A stretch of DNA of 64,000 nucleotides. Source: Paenibacillus taihuensis (GTDB lineage Bacteria > Bacillota > Bacilli > Paenibacillales > Paenibacillaceae). The notes under the pieces were generated by a model, which saw only the letters and a program-made list of their open reading frames with translations, was not told the DNA's origin and did not search any database. Made by a program: the position numbers and the translations under genes. Of the stretch, positions 47,742 through 56,163 are shown piece by piece. Position 1 is the stretch's first letter; every line of letters starts with the position of its first letter. The stretch is from positions 147,566-211,565 of the forward strand of contig NZ_QTTN01000009.1 in assembly GCF_003386535.1 (NCBI RefSeq), read 5' to 3'.

Positions 47742-49103
47742 CTATTGCAGCAGAATAATCTCCACGATTGCACCTGCTTCAGCGCCTTGGGAGCCGGGCT
47801 TCAGCCGAATCAGGCAGTCGGCATCTGGGATGGATGCCATCATGCTGGACTTCGCGAACGCCAGCGGATCGGCGTAGAGTACGCCGCCTTCGGTGTGAAG
47901 TCGTGCCCGCACGAACCGCTCGTGCGGGCTGCCTTTGGCGAAGCCAGCGGCGAGCTTCGCGGTCGCCAGCTTCAGCATCGCCTCGGCTGCGGCGACGCCT
48001 TGCAGCCGGCGCAGCGCTGGCCGCGCGAACAGCTCGAAGCCGACGAAGCAGGCGCCGGGGTTGCCCGACAGCGCGAGCAGCAGCTTGCCGCCGACGATAG
48101 CCGCGGAGGTCGGACTGCCCGGACGCATTGCCGCCTTGTTGAACAGGAGGCGGCTGTTTGGGGGCAGGGCTGCGGCGGGAGTTGGCACGGCGTTTGCGCT
48201 AGGCGCGGTAGACGAGGCGGTGGTACTCGCCGCAGAAAGCGCGCTAGTCGCGGCGGACAAGCCGCCGAGCAGGCTCGCCATGACATCATAATCACCGACC
48301 GACACGCCGCCGGTGGTGATGATGATGTCGCTCTGCTCGAGCGCGGCCGCAATCGCACGAGCCGCTGCCTCCGGCTCGTCCGGCACGCGGCCAAGCAGCA
48401 GCGGCACGCCGCCGCTCTGCTGCACGAGCGCGGCGACCATCGCGCTGTTGCTGTCGCGGATGCGCCCCGGCACAAGCGGCGCCTCAACCGGCAGCAGCTC
48501 CGTGCCGGTTGCCAGCACCGCTACGCGCGGGCGCGCGAACACCGGCACGTCGGCGCAGCCAAACGTGCCGAGCAAAGCGACGTGGCCCGGCCGCAGCTTC
48601 GTGCCGGGCTCCGCCAGCGCGCTTCCGCGGCGGAATTCTTCGCCGCGGGGGGCGATGTTCTGCCCGGGCTCCGCGGTGCGTTTCACGCGCACCGCGGGTC
48701 GCCCGTCCACAAGGGCGTCCGCCGTCTGCTCCAGCATGACGACGGCGTCCGCCCCCGGGGGCACCGCGCCGCCGGTCATGATGCGGACGGCGGTGCCCGG
48801 TTCCACGGCCGCGGAGGCGAGCTCGCCCGCGCGGGCCGTGGCCACAACGCGCAGCGTCACCGGTTCACTCGGTGACGCCAGCGCCGTATCTGCGCTGCGG
48901 ACGGCGAAGCCATCCAGCCCGGAACGCGCAAATGGCGGCCAATCTGCCGTCGCAACTAGCGGCTCCGCCAGATAGCGGCCCCCGGCTTCCCATAGCGGCA
49001 CGATCTCCTGCCGCCCCGGCGCGGCCGCTTCAAGGACAAGTCTGATCGCCTCGTCCACTTTGACCGCGCGCCTGCTAAATCTTGCCTCTCCTTGCAGTTG
49101 CAC
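47742..49103 (-). CDS. moeA: Molybdopterin molybdenumtransferase MoeA
   Basis: MoeA inserts molybdenum into adenylylated molybdopterin. Motifs include PPFARSGLDGFAVRS, RIMTGGAVPPGADAVVM, ATGTELLPVE, TTGGVSVGDYD and LLLALSGNPGACFVG. The GTG at 49103 is preferred: GGAGGGG lies six bases upstream, while an ATG two codons earlier abuts it. The 453-residue product has an Ala/Ser/Thr/Pro-rich insertion of about 35 residues after GDYDVMASLLGG, and the gene is much more GC-rich than its neighbours. MobB is encoded divergently beside it, so this is a small molybdenum-cofactor locus. Confidence 0.93.
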   Translation of the reverse strand: MQLQGEARFSRRAVKVDEAIRLVLEAAAPGRQEIVPLWEAGGRYLAEPLVATADWPPFARSGLDGFAVRSADTALASPSEPVTLRVVATARAGELASAAVEPGTAVRIMTGGAVPPGADAVVMLEQTADALVDGRPAVRVKRTAEPGQNIAPRGEEFRRGSALAEPGTKLRPGHVALLGTFGCADVPVFARPRVAVLATGTELLPVEAPLVPGRIRDSNSAMVAALVQQSGGVPLLLGRVPDEPEAAARAIAAALEQSDIIITTGGVSVGDYDVMASLLGGLSAATSALSAASTTASSTAPSANAVPTPAAALPPNSRLLFNKAAMRPGSPTSAAIVGGKLLLALSGNPGACFVGFELFARPALRRLQGVAAAEAMLKLATAKLAAGFAKGSPHERFVRARLHTEGGVLYADPLAFAKSSMMASIPDADCLIRLKPGSQGAEAGAIVEIILLQ

Positions 49104-49234
49104 AGCCATCCCCTCCGTCCACCAAATCAATCATCTCTATTTTCCCTATTGTAACAGAAACGCGCCAAGTCGTAACACAAGCTTATGCTATACTTATTGC
49201 ATCATAGGAACGGATCGAGAGGAGCAGCAACTTC

Positions 49235-49762
49235 ATGTCCACTGATCATTACACCAGCCCGTCTCAGCAACAGAAGCCTTTTGTGCTCCAAATCGTCGGC
49301 TACAAGAACAGCGGCAAAACAACGCTGCTCTCCCTGCTGACCCGCAAGCTGAAACAAGCTGGCTTCACGGTCGGTACAGCAAAGCATGACGCACACGAGT
49401 TCACAATGGATACGCCTGGCACGGACACGTGGCAGCATCAAGAAGCCTGCGCGGATATTACCGCGATCAGCTCCGCATCCCGCAGCGCCATCATTAGCAA
49501 CCGGACCGAGCCGCTCTCCGCGCTCCTTGCCCATATGCAGCATGTCGACATCGTGCTTGTCGAAGGCTTCAAGCAAGAGCCTTACCCGAAGCTGGTGCTT
49601 CTGCACAACCCTGAGGACGAGCCCCTTCTCCAGCTGCCGAACATCGCTATGCTCGCCACTTGGCCGTCATTTCCCGCTCCTGTGCAGCAAGCCACCCCGA
49701 CTTTCGCAATCAACGACACCGACGCCATCTACAACGGGATCCTCACTTTTCTCTCCAAATAA
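49235..49762 (+). CDS. mobB: Molybdopterin-guanine dinucleotide biosynthesis adaptor MobB
   Basis: The 175-residue product is a P-loop protein with VGYKNSGKTTLLSLLTRKL (Walker A), then KHDAHEFTMDTPGTDTWQHQEA and VDIVLVEGFKQEPYPKLVL, all typical of MobB. MobB assists MobA or molybdoenzyme maturation by binding GTP. It is divergent from moeA (131 bp apart) and ends in a terminator. The start ATG has GAGAGGAG upstream. Confidence 0.93.
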   Translation: MSTDHYTSPSQQQKPFVLQIVGYKNSGKTTLLSLLTRKLKQAGFTVGTAKHDAHEFTMDTPGTDTWQHQEACADITAISSASRSAIISNRTEPLSALLAHMQHVDIVLVEGFKQEPYPKLVLLHNPEDEPLLQLPNIAMLATWPSFPAPVQQATPTFAINDTDAIYNGILTFLSK

Positions 49763-49769
49763 CAAAGGG

Positions 49770-49787
49770 ACTGCTCCATCAGGAGCA
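49770..49787 (+). terminator. Terminator after mobB
   Basis: CTGCTCC pairs with GGAGCAG around an ATCA loop, 8 bp after the stop. There is no T-run, so its strength is uncertain. Confidence 0.5.
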
Positions 49788-49840
49788 GCCACCTCGTACC
49801 TCAATTTCCTTCTAAGGGACACCCGTCCCGCCTTACTTTG

Positions 49841-49880
49841 CCTGCCTTGTCCTGCCTTGTCCTGCCTTGTCCTGCCTCGC
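49841..49880. repeat. Decamer tandem repeat CCTGCCTTGT
   Basis: Three perfect units (49841-49870) and one changed unit (CCTGCCTCGC) stand between mobB and the mutarotase gene. It looks like replication slippage in noncoding DNA. Confidence 0.8.
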
Positions 49881-49886
49881 CCCGCA

Positions 49887-50204
49887 CTAGCAGTCCCCCG
49901 AATAATAAAACACCTCCGGAATCACCTTCACCGTCCCGCCCTCGTGATGCTTCACCAGCAAATCCTCCATAAACTGCTGCCACCGCAAATTTGCCGGATG
50001 CTCCCCCAGCGCAGTCATCGCTTCATTGAAGTTCTCGACTTCCATATATCGGAACAGCCTGCCGCCGTCCATGAAGATACTATACGACTTGATGCCAACC
50101 TCGCCGAACGCCTTCAACAGCTCAGGGTCCACGTTCTGATCCCGCTCTATATAAGCATCCCGATTGCTCTCGTCAATTTGCAAAACGAATGAAACACGTT
50201 CCAT
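49887..50204 (-). CDS. rhaM: L-rhamnose mutarotase (RhaM family)
   Basis: The 105-residue product matches the YiiL/RhaM ferredoxin-like family: RVSFVLQIDESNRDAYIERD, IKSYSIFMDGGRLFRYMEVE, NLRWQQFMEDLL. The enzyme interconverts alpha and beta anomers of L-rhamnose and feeds isomerase. It lies 24 bp after the isomerase fragment on the same strand, so the two were an operon. It is intact although the isomerase is broken. A related mutarotase for L-fucose is a possible alternative. Confidence 0.85.
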   Translation of the reverse strand: MERVSFVLQIDESNRDAYIERDQNVDPELLKAFGEVGIKSYSIFMDGGRLFRYMEVENFNEAMTALGEHPANLRWQQFMEDLLVKHHEGGTVKVIPEVFYYSGDC

Positions 50205-50228
50205 CTTCTTCGCAACCTCCCACCGATA

Positions 50229-51280
50229 CTAGTTTTTACAAAGCGTCACATTACGCATCTGCAGCAGCTCCGCTACCTTCTTGAACTGCCTCGCCTGGCT
50301 GCCAACCGCAATCGCACAATGATGCGTCGGTGCTTCAGCAAACCATTGCTCCATATACTCATCAGGATACTGTGCAAATTTCACATGGGTCTGCGTATTG
50401 CCGATTTTCATAATTTCGCCGTCCGTCGCTTCGCCTTCGCTGATGATCATCCCCATCCGGCCATCGCCGGTTTGGGTCATGTTAAGCGTCGTAATCGGTC
50501 CCCGCTTCACCTTCGCTTCAACGGATACACCGGTTCCCTTCTTGCCATGATAGAGCCCCATCCCCCGCAGGATCGGCTTCCCTTCCGCGATTGCGATATG
50601 GAACGGTCGTCATGTCCAAGCAGGATCGTCTTATCCATATAATCCACGACGACAATTTCAGAGAAACTGCCGCCCGTGCCGAGAATATCGCATATTTTCA
50701 TCCCGATCGCCGTCTTTAGGTCACCTTCACCCGAGCAAGGGATACCGCGCGCTGTCAGGAGAGAATGCCCTACGATGAACCCGGATTGCAGCTTCTCGTA
50801 GTCGTTCCCGTTCTGCCCATGATAATAGTACGTCAGCGCATCCAGATCGTAAGCTCGGACGAGCTTCTCCTGCGCCACGGCAACTCTCGCAGACCAGTCT
50901 AGCTGCTCCTCGGTCGGCTTGGGGGCAATGGGATCGGACGGTGAATCGCCGCTAACCTCGAACATCTCGTACACTTCCTCGAGCTTCGCCGCGACCTCCT
51001 CCTCTGTGACCTCCTGCAGAAAACGATCCAGATCGCACATCTTCAGCACCTCGATATGAAGCCCCAGCTGTGACTGCACCATCGCAAAATCACTATACAT
51101 ATCGAGCATCCCGCTGTACGTATTGCCCAGAAAACCGAATCGCGCGTGGCGCATCGTCCGCATGACGCCAGCCGCTTTAATCCACTCCGTTCTCGCTCCA
51201 TGCGCGAAGTGGCCCATGGCGCAGCAATATACCGAGAGAGCATCGCATAGCTGGTCGCATAATTCAGTCCGAATTATCAC
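50229..51280 (-). pseudogene. L-fucose/L-arabinose isomerase-family gene, frameshifted and 5'-truncated
   Basis: Two overlapping frames (51280-50507 and 50561-50229) together encode one protein of the fucose/arabinose isomerase family (MRHARFGFLGNTYSGMLDMY, CSGEGDLKTAIGMKI, then MGLYHGKKGTGVSVEAKVK and FAEAPTHHCAIAVG). At 50605-50613 a base is missing: restoring it gives LLGHDGPFHIAIAEGKPILR, which joins the halves smoothly. The N-terminal domain of about 150 residues expected in the family is also absent, and the gene begins only 31 bp from the divergent AraC-type gene. Either the locus is decayed, or the sequence has an error at 50610; the truncation is independent of that. Confidence 0.75.
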
Positions 51281-51311
51281 ATCGTCAATTCTAGCTGCAA
51301 GGTCATCGCTG

Positions 51312-52092
51312 ATGTACGTGCAGGAGGCGGGATACTTCTGGACGGATGCGGCTTATTTTACAGAACGGCAGCATCTCCCCCTCTTATCTGGTCGTCTATA
51401 CCGTGTCAGGGGAAGGGGTGCTGGATTATGGCGGGCAATCGTACAAGCTGGGCGCAGGCTCGCTCTTCTTCATCGATTGTATGGAATATCAGCACTACCG
51501 TACTTTGCGGAGTGGACATTGGGAGTTTGCGTGGGTTCATTTCTACGGAGGCGCCAGCAGTCATTATTACGATCTCTATGCCAAAAAAGGCGACCCTCTT
51601 CTGCGGCTGCAGCGAGAATCGCCCGTACTCGGTCTTCTTCGAAGCTTGATAGATGTGCATGAACAGACAACGCCATACACGGAATTGCTCGGGGCCAAGC
51701 TGCTAACCGAGCTCGTTACCGAACTCATTGTATCTGCTCATATCGGCGACTCGACTTCTAGCGCGGTGCCTGCCTTCATCTCCACGACCATTCGTGAGAT
51801 GGAACGCAGCTACGCCGAGCGGATAAGGCTCGATGATTGGGCTCGGGGAGCTGCCGTGAGCAAATATCATTTCATTCGAGAATTCAAGAAGCATGTCGGC
51901 ATGTCGCCGAACGAATATGTGATCTACCTGCGGATCGTACGGGCGAAGGAGCTGCTCAAGTACACCGGCATGCCGATCGCGACCATCGCCGAAGAGGTCG
52001 GGATTGACCATGTGAGCCAATTCATCAACCTGTTCAAAGCCCGCGAAGGAATAACGCCTTTTGCCTTTCGCAAGAAGTGGAACACGCATTAA
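51312..52092 (+). pseudogene. AraC-family transcriptional regulator, frameshifted in a C-run
   Basis: An open frame from the ATG at 51312 reads AGYFWTDAAYFTERQHLP and then breaks; another frame continues SYLVVYTVSGEGVLDYGGQ through a cupin-like arabinose-binding domain to a complete AraC double helix-turn-helix (WARGAAVSKYHFIREFKKHV, IATIAEEVGIDHVSQFINLF). The join lies in CCCCC at 51377-51381: with four C residues the frame is continuous. The N-terminus is about 30 residues shorter than relatives. An ATG at 51346 could still give a 248-residue protein lacking the first strands. It probably once controlled the adjacent sugar genes. Confidence 0.75.
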
Positions 52093-52178
52093 GCTTTAAG
52101 CTTTAAGCTTTAAGCTTTAAGCTTTAAGCTTTAAGCTTTAGGCTTTAGGCTTTAGGCTTTAGGCTTTAGGCTTTAGGC
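52091..52178. repeat. Heptanucleotide satellite (AAGCTTT)7(AGGCTTT)5
   Basis: Seven perfect AAGCTTT units run from 52091 to 52139 and five perfect AGGCTTT units from 52140 to 52174, then AGGC. The array starts inside the TAA stop of the AraC-type gene. The switch from one unit to a point variant in a block shows expansion of a mutated unit by slippage. Confidence 0.95.
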
Positions 52179-52262
52179 GCAGCCTTGTTCCACTCTTTGA
52201 TCTTTAGCGCAGCCTTGTTATTCACGCTCTGGACGTTAGGCGCTCCTTGTTTTACACTCTGC
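52175..52262. repeat. Imperfect 31-bp repeats after the satellite
   Basis: Three degenerate units starting at 52175, 52206 and 52237 share AGGCGCAGCCTTGTT followed by an ACTCT-like stretch. They separate the satellite from the liaR-like gene and hold no ORF. Confidence 0.55.
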
Positions 52263-52266
52263 CAAC

Positions 52267-52965
52267 CTACTCAGCCACACCATGCTTATGCGCATAGATC
52301 GCTGCTTGCGTCCGATCCTCTACACCGAGCTTGGCGAAAATATTCGTGACATGGAATTTGACGGTTTTAATGCCGATGAACAGCTCTTCCGCGATTTCCT
52401 GATTCGATAAGCCCTTCGCAACGCATTTCAGTACATCCATCTCCCGGTCCGTCAGCTGCTCATGGAGCTTCTGCGCCGTTTCGGCCTTCGGCTGGCGAAA
52501 ACGGTTCATCATCTTCGCCGCAACCTGCGACTCCAGCACCGACTGGCCGCGAGCCGCAGCACGAATCGCATCCGCGATCTCTGTCGCGCGCGACGTCTTG
52601 AGCAGGTAGCTGAATGCGCCCGCTTCGATGACCGGATACATTTTGCCGTCGTCGAGGTAGCTCGTTAATACAATGACTTTACAATCTGGATAAAGCTCCA
52701 GCAGCTTGCGCGTCGTTTCAACGCCGTCCATGCCCTCCATCACGAGGTCCATCAGCACGACATCCGGACGGTACGCTTGCGCAAGGCGGATGCCTTCCAT
52801 CCCGTTGCTCGCTTCACCGACAACTTCGATGCCGTCCTCTGTGTTGAGCACTGCAGCGAGCCCGATGCGAACCATCTCATGGTCGTCGACGAGCAGCACT
52901 TTAATTGGCTGTTCCAAGCTGTCCATACGTTCCATCGCTTCCATCTCCGTTTTTTCCCCTTCCAT
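52267..52965 (-). CDS. LiaR/VraR-like response regulator (NarL family)
   Basis: The 232-residue product has a receiver (about 20-140; VLLVDDHEMVR, phosphoacceptor Asp in DVVLMDLVM, Lys in LLKTS) and a C-terminal LuxR-type HTH (LTDREMDVLKCVAKGLSNQE, IKTVKFHVTNIFAKL). The start ATG at 52963-52965 overlaps the kinase stop (TGATG). It is the last gene of a Lia-like operon and should activate it under cell-envelope stress. Internal ATG codons further in (with GGAGATGGAAGCG upstream) could also serve as start. Confidence 0.9.
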   Translation of the reverse strand: MEGEKTEMEAMERMDSLEQPIKVLLVDDHEMVRIGLAAVLNTEDGIEVVGEASNGMEGIRLAQAYRPDVVLMDLVMEGMDGVETTRKLLELYPDCKVIVLTSYLDDGKMYPVIEAGAFSYLLKTSRATEIADAIRAAARGQSVLESQVAAKMMNRFRQPKAETAQKLHEQLTDREMDVLKCVAKGLSNQEIAEELFIGIKTVKFHVTNIFAKLGVEDRTQAAIYAHKHGVAE

Positions 52966-54113
52966 CAAGAGCCCGCAGGCACCCATATATCGATCAGCAC
53001 GCCGTTGCCCGGCGATGTAATAAGCTTCATCGATCCGCCCAGCACATTCACTCGCTCTTCCATCGTGAGCAATCCGTACGAGGTTTGTTTCTTCTCTTCC
53101 AGGTTAAAGCCAAGACCGTCATCCTGCAACGTTAAGCGGACATGCGCCCCCGCCTGCTGCAGGAATATATTCAGATGCTCCGCCTTCGAATGACGCAGCG
53201 AATTGGACAAAGCCTCCTGCGCGATCCGGAACAGATGATCCTCCGCTTCCGTAGCAAGCTTGATCGTCGGATCCGCTTCCAGCGTAATGATCATCGGCAC
53301 CTTCTGTTTCAGCTCATCGACGAGGCCGCGCAGCGCCATCCCGAGATTTTTGCCGTCGAGGTGGACAGGGCGAAGGTGCAGCAGCAAGGCGCGCATCTCG
53401 GATTGGGCAACAGAAGCCATCTCTTCAATGAGCTGTACTTGGCGCTTCGCCCGCTCCCAGTCCTTCTCCATCGTCCGGCTGACCGCCGTCGCCGTCATGG
53501 ATATCGCGAACAACTGCTGGCTGACTGCATCATGCAGCTCGCGAGCAAGCCGCTGCCGCTCCTCGATAACCGCCGAGAACCGAACCTGCTCGGTCCACGC
53601 TTCATCCTCTTCCGTGAACGACTCCGGCGGCACCTGCGCCTCGCCGTCCCCCGAGATCAGCGTCACCCGTTGACGCTTGCGGCGCTGCTGATCGGTCAGC
53701 CGCTCTACCGCTGCGCGGAGCTTCACTCCTTGCAAGTAGCTGTACAACGCAGCGAGTGCAAGCGCCAAGGCGATAACGCTGAGCCCAATAAGCGCGGCTT
53801 TGCTCTGCAAGGCGAACAGCTTCACATAACCCGTTCCTTGCAGCAGCAGCACGCTGAGTCCCAGAATCACAAGCAGCCACAGCACCGTCTCCGCAGCATT
53901 TTTGCGCTTCTCCGTTTGGCTTGGCAGCGGCTCGGTATTTTTCAAATAATCCGGGAAGCGGCGCCCTTCTGCTCGGACCTGCTGCACAGGGTAATCTCCC
54001 GCTCCTGCTCCTGTCGTCCCATCGGCTCCATCTGTCTTGGCTAATCCCGCTCCAGTGCCAGCCCCAGCTCCGCTGTCCGCGCTTATTTTCGGCGAAGACG
54101 ATTCCACTGACAT
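52965..54113 (-). CDS. LiaS-like sensor histidine kinase (HisKA_3)
   Basis: The 382-residue product starts at the ATG at 54111-54113, with GGGGGA five bases upstream. A Gly/Ala-rich N-terminal stretch precedes two membrane helices (about 75-120) with a very short external loop, as in intramembrane-sensing kinases, then a coiled coil and the HisKA_3 motif RQRLARELHDAVSQQLFAI and a HATPase domain (HLFRIAQEALSNSLRHSKAEH). LiaS-type kinases sense lipid II-binding antibiotics and membrane stress. It is coupled to the regulator gene (TGATG). The N-terminal 65-residue low-complexity extension is unusual. Confidence 0.9.
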   Translation of the reverse strand: MSVESSSPKISADSGAGAGTGAGLAKTDGADGTTGAGAGDYPVQQVRAEGRRFPDYLKNTEPLPSQTEKRKNAAETVLWLLVILGLSVLLLQGTGYVKLFALQSKAALIGLSVIALALALAALYSYLQGVKLRAAVERLTDQQRRKRQRVTLISGDGEAQVPPESFTEEDEAWTEQVRFSAVIEERQRLARELHDAVSQQLFAISMTATAVSRTMEKDWERAKRQVQLIEEMASVAQSEMRALLLHLRPVHLDGKNLGMALRGLVDELKQKVPMIITLEADPTIKLATEAEDHLFRIAQEALSNSLRHSKAEHLNIFLQQAGAHVRLTLQDDGLGFNLEEKKQTSYGLLTMEERVNVLGGSMKLITSPGNGVLIDIWVPAGS

Positions 54114-54153
54114 GCTGTTCCCCCTAACTATGTAAACCTGCAAACAAGCCAGA

Positions 54154-54179
54154 GGTCGATGCCGGCAGTGGCATCGACC
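54154..54179 (-). promoter_or_regulatory. Intra-operon stem-loop between pspA-like and liaS-like genes
   Basis: GGTCGATGCC (54154-54163) pairs perfectly with GGCATCGACC (54170-54179) around GGCAGT. It has no T-run and lies in the gap between two co-oriented genes, so it may be a partial attenuator or RNA-processing site that lowers kinase/regulator expression relative to the Psp proteins. Confidence 0.55.
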
Positions 54180-54215
54180 AAGTATGGCTACATCTTTTGC
54201 AGATTCATTCCTGTT

Positions 54216-54932
54216 TTATTCAGCAGCCGGCTCTTCTATTGCTGCTGGTGCTGCCGCTTGCGGGTTCAGCTTGTTCTTCAGAAGCTGAAGCTGTTCTTCC
54301 ACTTGCAGCTGCTTCGCTGTATCCACTGCGCCGATCGTCGGCTGTGCATTCGATACGCCGTAAGGTACGCGCATCACGTCCGCTTCTGCTTCCATCTGCA
54401 TGATCTTCTCTTCCATGCGGCTGAAGCCGCGGGAAGCATGACCGCTCTCGATGGAGTGTACAGCCGATACTTGCGCCATTTGCTTCTTCGCTTTCGCCAT
54501 TTGAGCGCGAGCTGCAAGCTCATTGCGCTTATTGCGAAGCTGGTAGTATTCGTCCTTCATACCGTGCAGCTGGTTCATCAGCTCATCCGCCTGCGCTTTC
54601 GCGCTTTGGTGCATCTCCGTATATTCTGTCGTCTTCTGATCGAAGAAGATTTTCTCCTCAAGCAGCTTGCGAGCAAGCTCTTCCTGTCCCGCACGAAGGG
54701 CTACTTCAGCCTTCGCTTCACGATCCGCTACCCCGCGTACCGCTTCTTCAAGGCGCTGCTTCATGCGGCGCTCGCTAGCCATCTGCTTCGCAACCGTTAC
54801 TTCTGCCGTATGGATTTCAGCCTCCATATCTCGCAAATATTGATTCAGCATGACGACCGGATCTTCCATACGGTCTAGCAGCTCATGCACCGACGCCTTC
54901 GTCATATCCTTCATCCGTTTAAAAATACTCAT
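54216..54932 (-). CDS. PspA/IM30-family phage-shock protein (LiaH-like), copy 2
   Basis: The 238-residue product is almost wholly coiled-coil helix ([39 protein letters not shown]), as in PspA, LiaH and Vipp1, which assemble on stressed membranes. The start ATG at 54930-54932 has GGGAGAG seven bases upstream and lies 1 bp after the PspC stop. An Ala/Glu/Pro-rich tail ends the protein. It differs clearly from the copy at 55419. Confidence 0.92.
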   Translation of the reverse strand: MSIFKRMKDMTKASVHELLDRMEDPVVMLNQYLRDMEAEIHTAEVTVAKQMASERRMKQRLEEAVRGVADREAKAEVALRAGQEELARKLLEEKIFFDQKTTEYTEMHQSAKAQADELMNQLHGMKDEYYQLRNKRNELAARAQMAKAKKQMAQVSAVHSIESGHASRGFSRMEEKIMQMEAEADVMRVPYGVSNAQPTIGAVDTAKQLQVEEQLQLLKNKLNPQAAAPAAIEEPAAE

Positions 54933-54933
54933 G

Positions 54934-55419
54934 TTAAAACTCTCCCTTCTCATGTTTCGCTAATTTAGCACGAAGCTCTTCGATTTCTTTGCGCAGTGCG
55001 CGTTTCTCCAGATCATCCATCATCGCGTCTATGTTCGAAGCCGACGTTTGGGACGGAGCCTGCTGCCAGCCAGCAGTACCCGGACCCGGCTGAGGCGGGT
55101 TCGTGTAAGGACCGCCGCTGCCAAAGCCGCCAGTACCGCCGAAGCCATGACCGCCTTGGCCACCATGTCCGCCTCCGAAATGGCCGTTATTCCAATTTCC
55201 ATTGTGACCGGCCTGCCCATAGCCCCCATATTGATACGGGTCTTTCGGAACGACTAGACCGGCCAAGATATAGATCAGAATTAAAGCTCCGCTAGTAAAG
55301 ACGGTGATGACGATCAGAAGAATCCGCAGCAATGTCGCATCCACATTCAGCATTTCGGCAAGGCCGCCGCATAAGCCAAACAGTTTCTTATCGCGGCGCG
55401 ACCGGTACAGTTTCTTCAT
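54934..55419 (-). CDS. PspC-domain protein with Gly-rich linker
   Basis: The 161-residue product has a PspC domain ([32 protein letters not shown]) with one membrane helix ([23 protein letters not shown]), a glycine/histidine/asparagine-rich linker (about 68-125) and a C-terminal helix ([20 protein letters not shown]). PspC proteins are membrane partners of PspA or regulators. The start overlaps the stop of the first PspA gene (TAATG). The C-terminal helix could dock on the PspA coiled coils on either side; that is inference. Confidence 0.9.
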   Translation of the reverse strand: MKKLYRSRRDKKLFGLCGGLAEMLNVDATLLRILLIVITVFTSGALILIYILAGLVVPKDPYQYGGYGQAGHNGNWNNGHFGGGHGGQGGHGFGGTGGFGSGGPYTNPPQPGPGTAGWQQAPSQTSASNIDAMMDDLEKRALRKEIEELRAKLAKHEKGEF

Positions 55420-56108
55420 TACGACTTCCATCCTTCCTGCTGTAATTTTCGTTTCAATTGCTCCATCTCACGCTCAATCGTATTTTGCAGTGTGAAGCTT
55501 GCTTCACTTAGCAGCTGTCCGCCTGCTTTGCGTAGGTCACGCAGGCTGCGTGCCTCCAGTTCCATGTCGGTAATGCGGTCTTCCAGCTTGCGGAACATGC
55601 CGCTCGGCTGCTGACCTGGACCATTCACGCTGCCGCCAGTGAAGCGCTCGTTCATCCGCTGCTGCAGGCGAAGCGACTCCATCCGTGCAGAGAAGTATTC
55701 GCGCTTGTCGTACACCGTCTGGTACTCGCTGCGCAGCTCGCGGAGCTGCTGCTCGAGCTCGTTCGTGCCTTGCAGCGCTTGCTCGTACAGCTCGCGGTAT
55801 TGCGCGGCACGCTCTTCGCTGGATGCTTTCTCGGTCAGCGCAATACGTGCGACATGCTCCTCGCCAGCTTTCAGGGCGATGATCGCTTGCTGCTCGCGCT
55901 TCTCTTTCAACTGCTCCGCTTGCAGCCACTGTGCTTTCAAGTGGTTGCTATGTGTCAGACATTGCTGATACAGCCGCTCTGCCCCGATAATTTCTTCTCT
56001 TGTCGACCAGAGGAACTGGTCAATCAGTTTGACGGGATCTTCCGCTTTCTCCAGACGCTCATTGAGCGTTGCGACTGTCATATCCCGCACTCTTCGCATG
56101 ATGCTCAT
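55419..56108 (-). CDS. PspA/IM30-family phage-shock protein, copy 1
   Basis: The 229-residue coiled-coil product begins MSIMRRVRDMTVATLNERLE and continues KAEDPVKLIDQFLWSTREEI, the PspA pattern. It heads the three overlapping psp genes, and the PspC gene begins within its stop (TAATG). Two PspA copies beside PspC suggest hetero-oligomer formation on the membrane. Confidence 0.92.
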   Translation of the reverse strand: MSIMRRVRDMTVATLNERLEKAEDPVKLIDQFLWSTREEIIGAERLYQQCLTHSNHLKAQWLQAEQLKEKREQQAIIALKAGEEHVARIALTEKASSEERAAQYRELYEQALQGTNELEQQLRELRSEYQTVYDKREYFSARMESLRLQQRMNERFTGGSVNGPGQQPSGMFRKLEDRITDMELEARSLRDLRKAGGQLLSEASFTLQNTIEREMEQLKRKLQQEGWKS

Positions 56109-56163
56109 CGGTTAGCCTCCTTTGTTCCCAAGTAGATGTTGTCGATTGGTTCAATGATTCCTG

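Noticed and set aside
47745..48875. 376-residue open frame and others opposite moeA
   Set aside because: Long antisense frames are expected in such a GC-rich gene; all MoeA motifs are on the minus strand.
52091..52262. CRISPR array
   Set aside because: The units are contiguous heptamers without spacers, and no cas gene is near.
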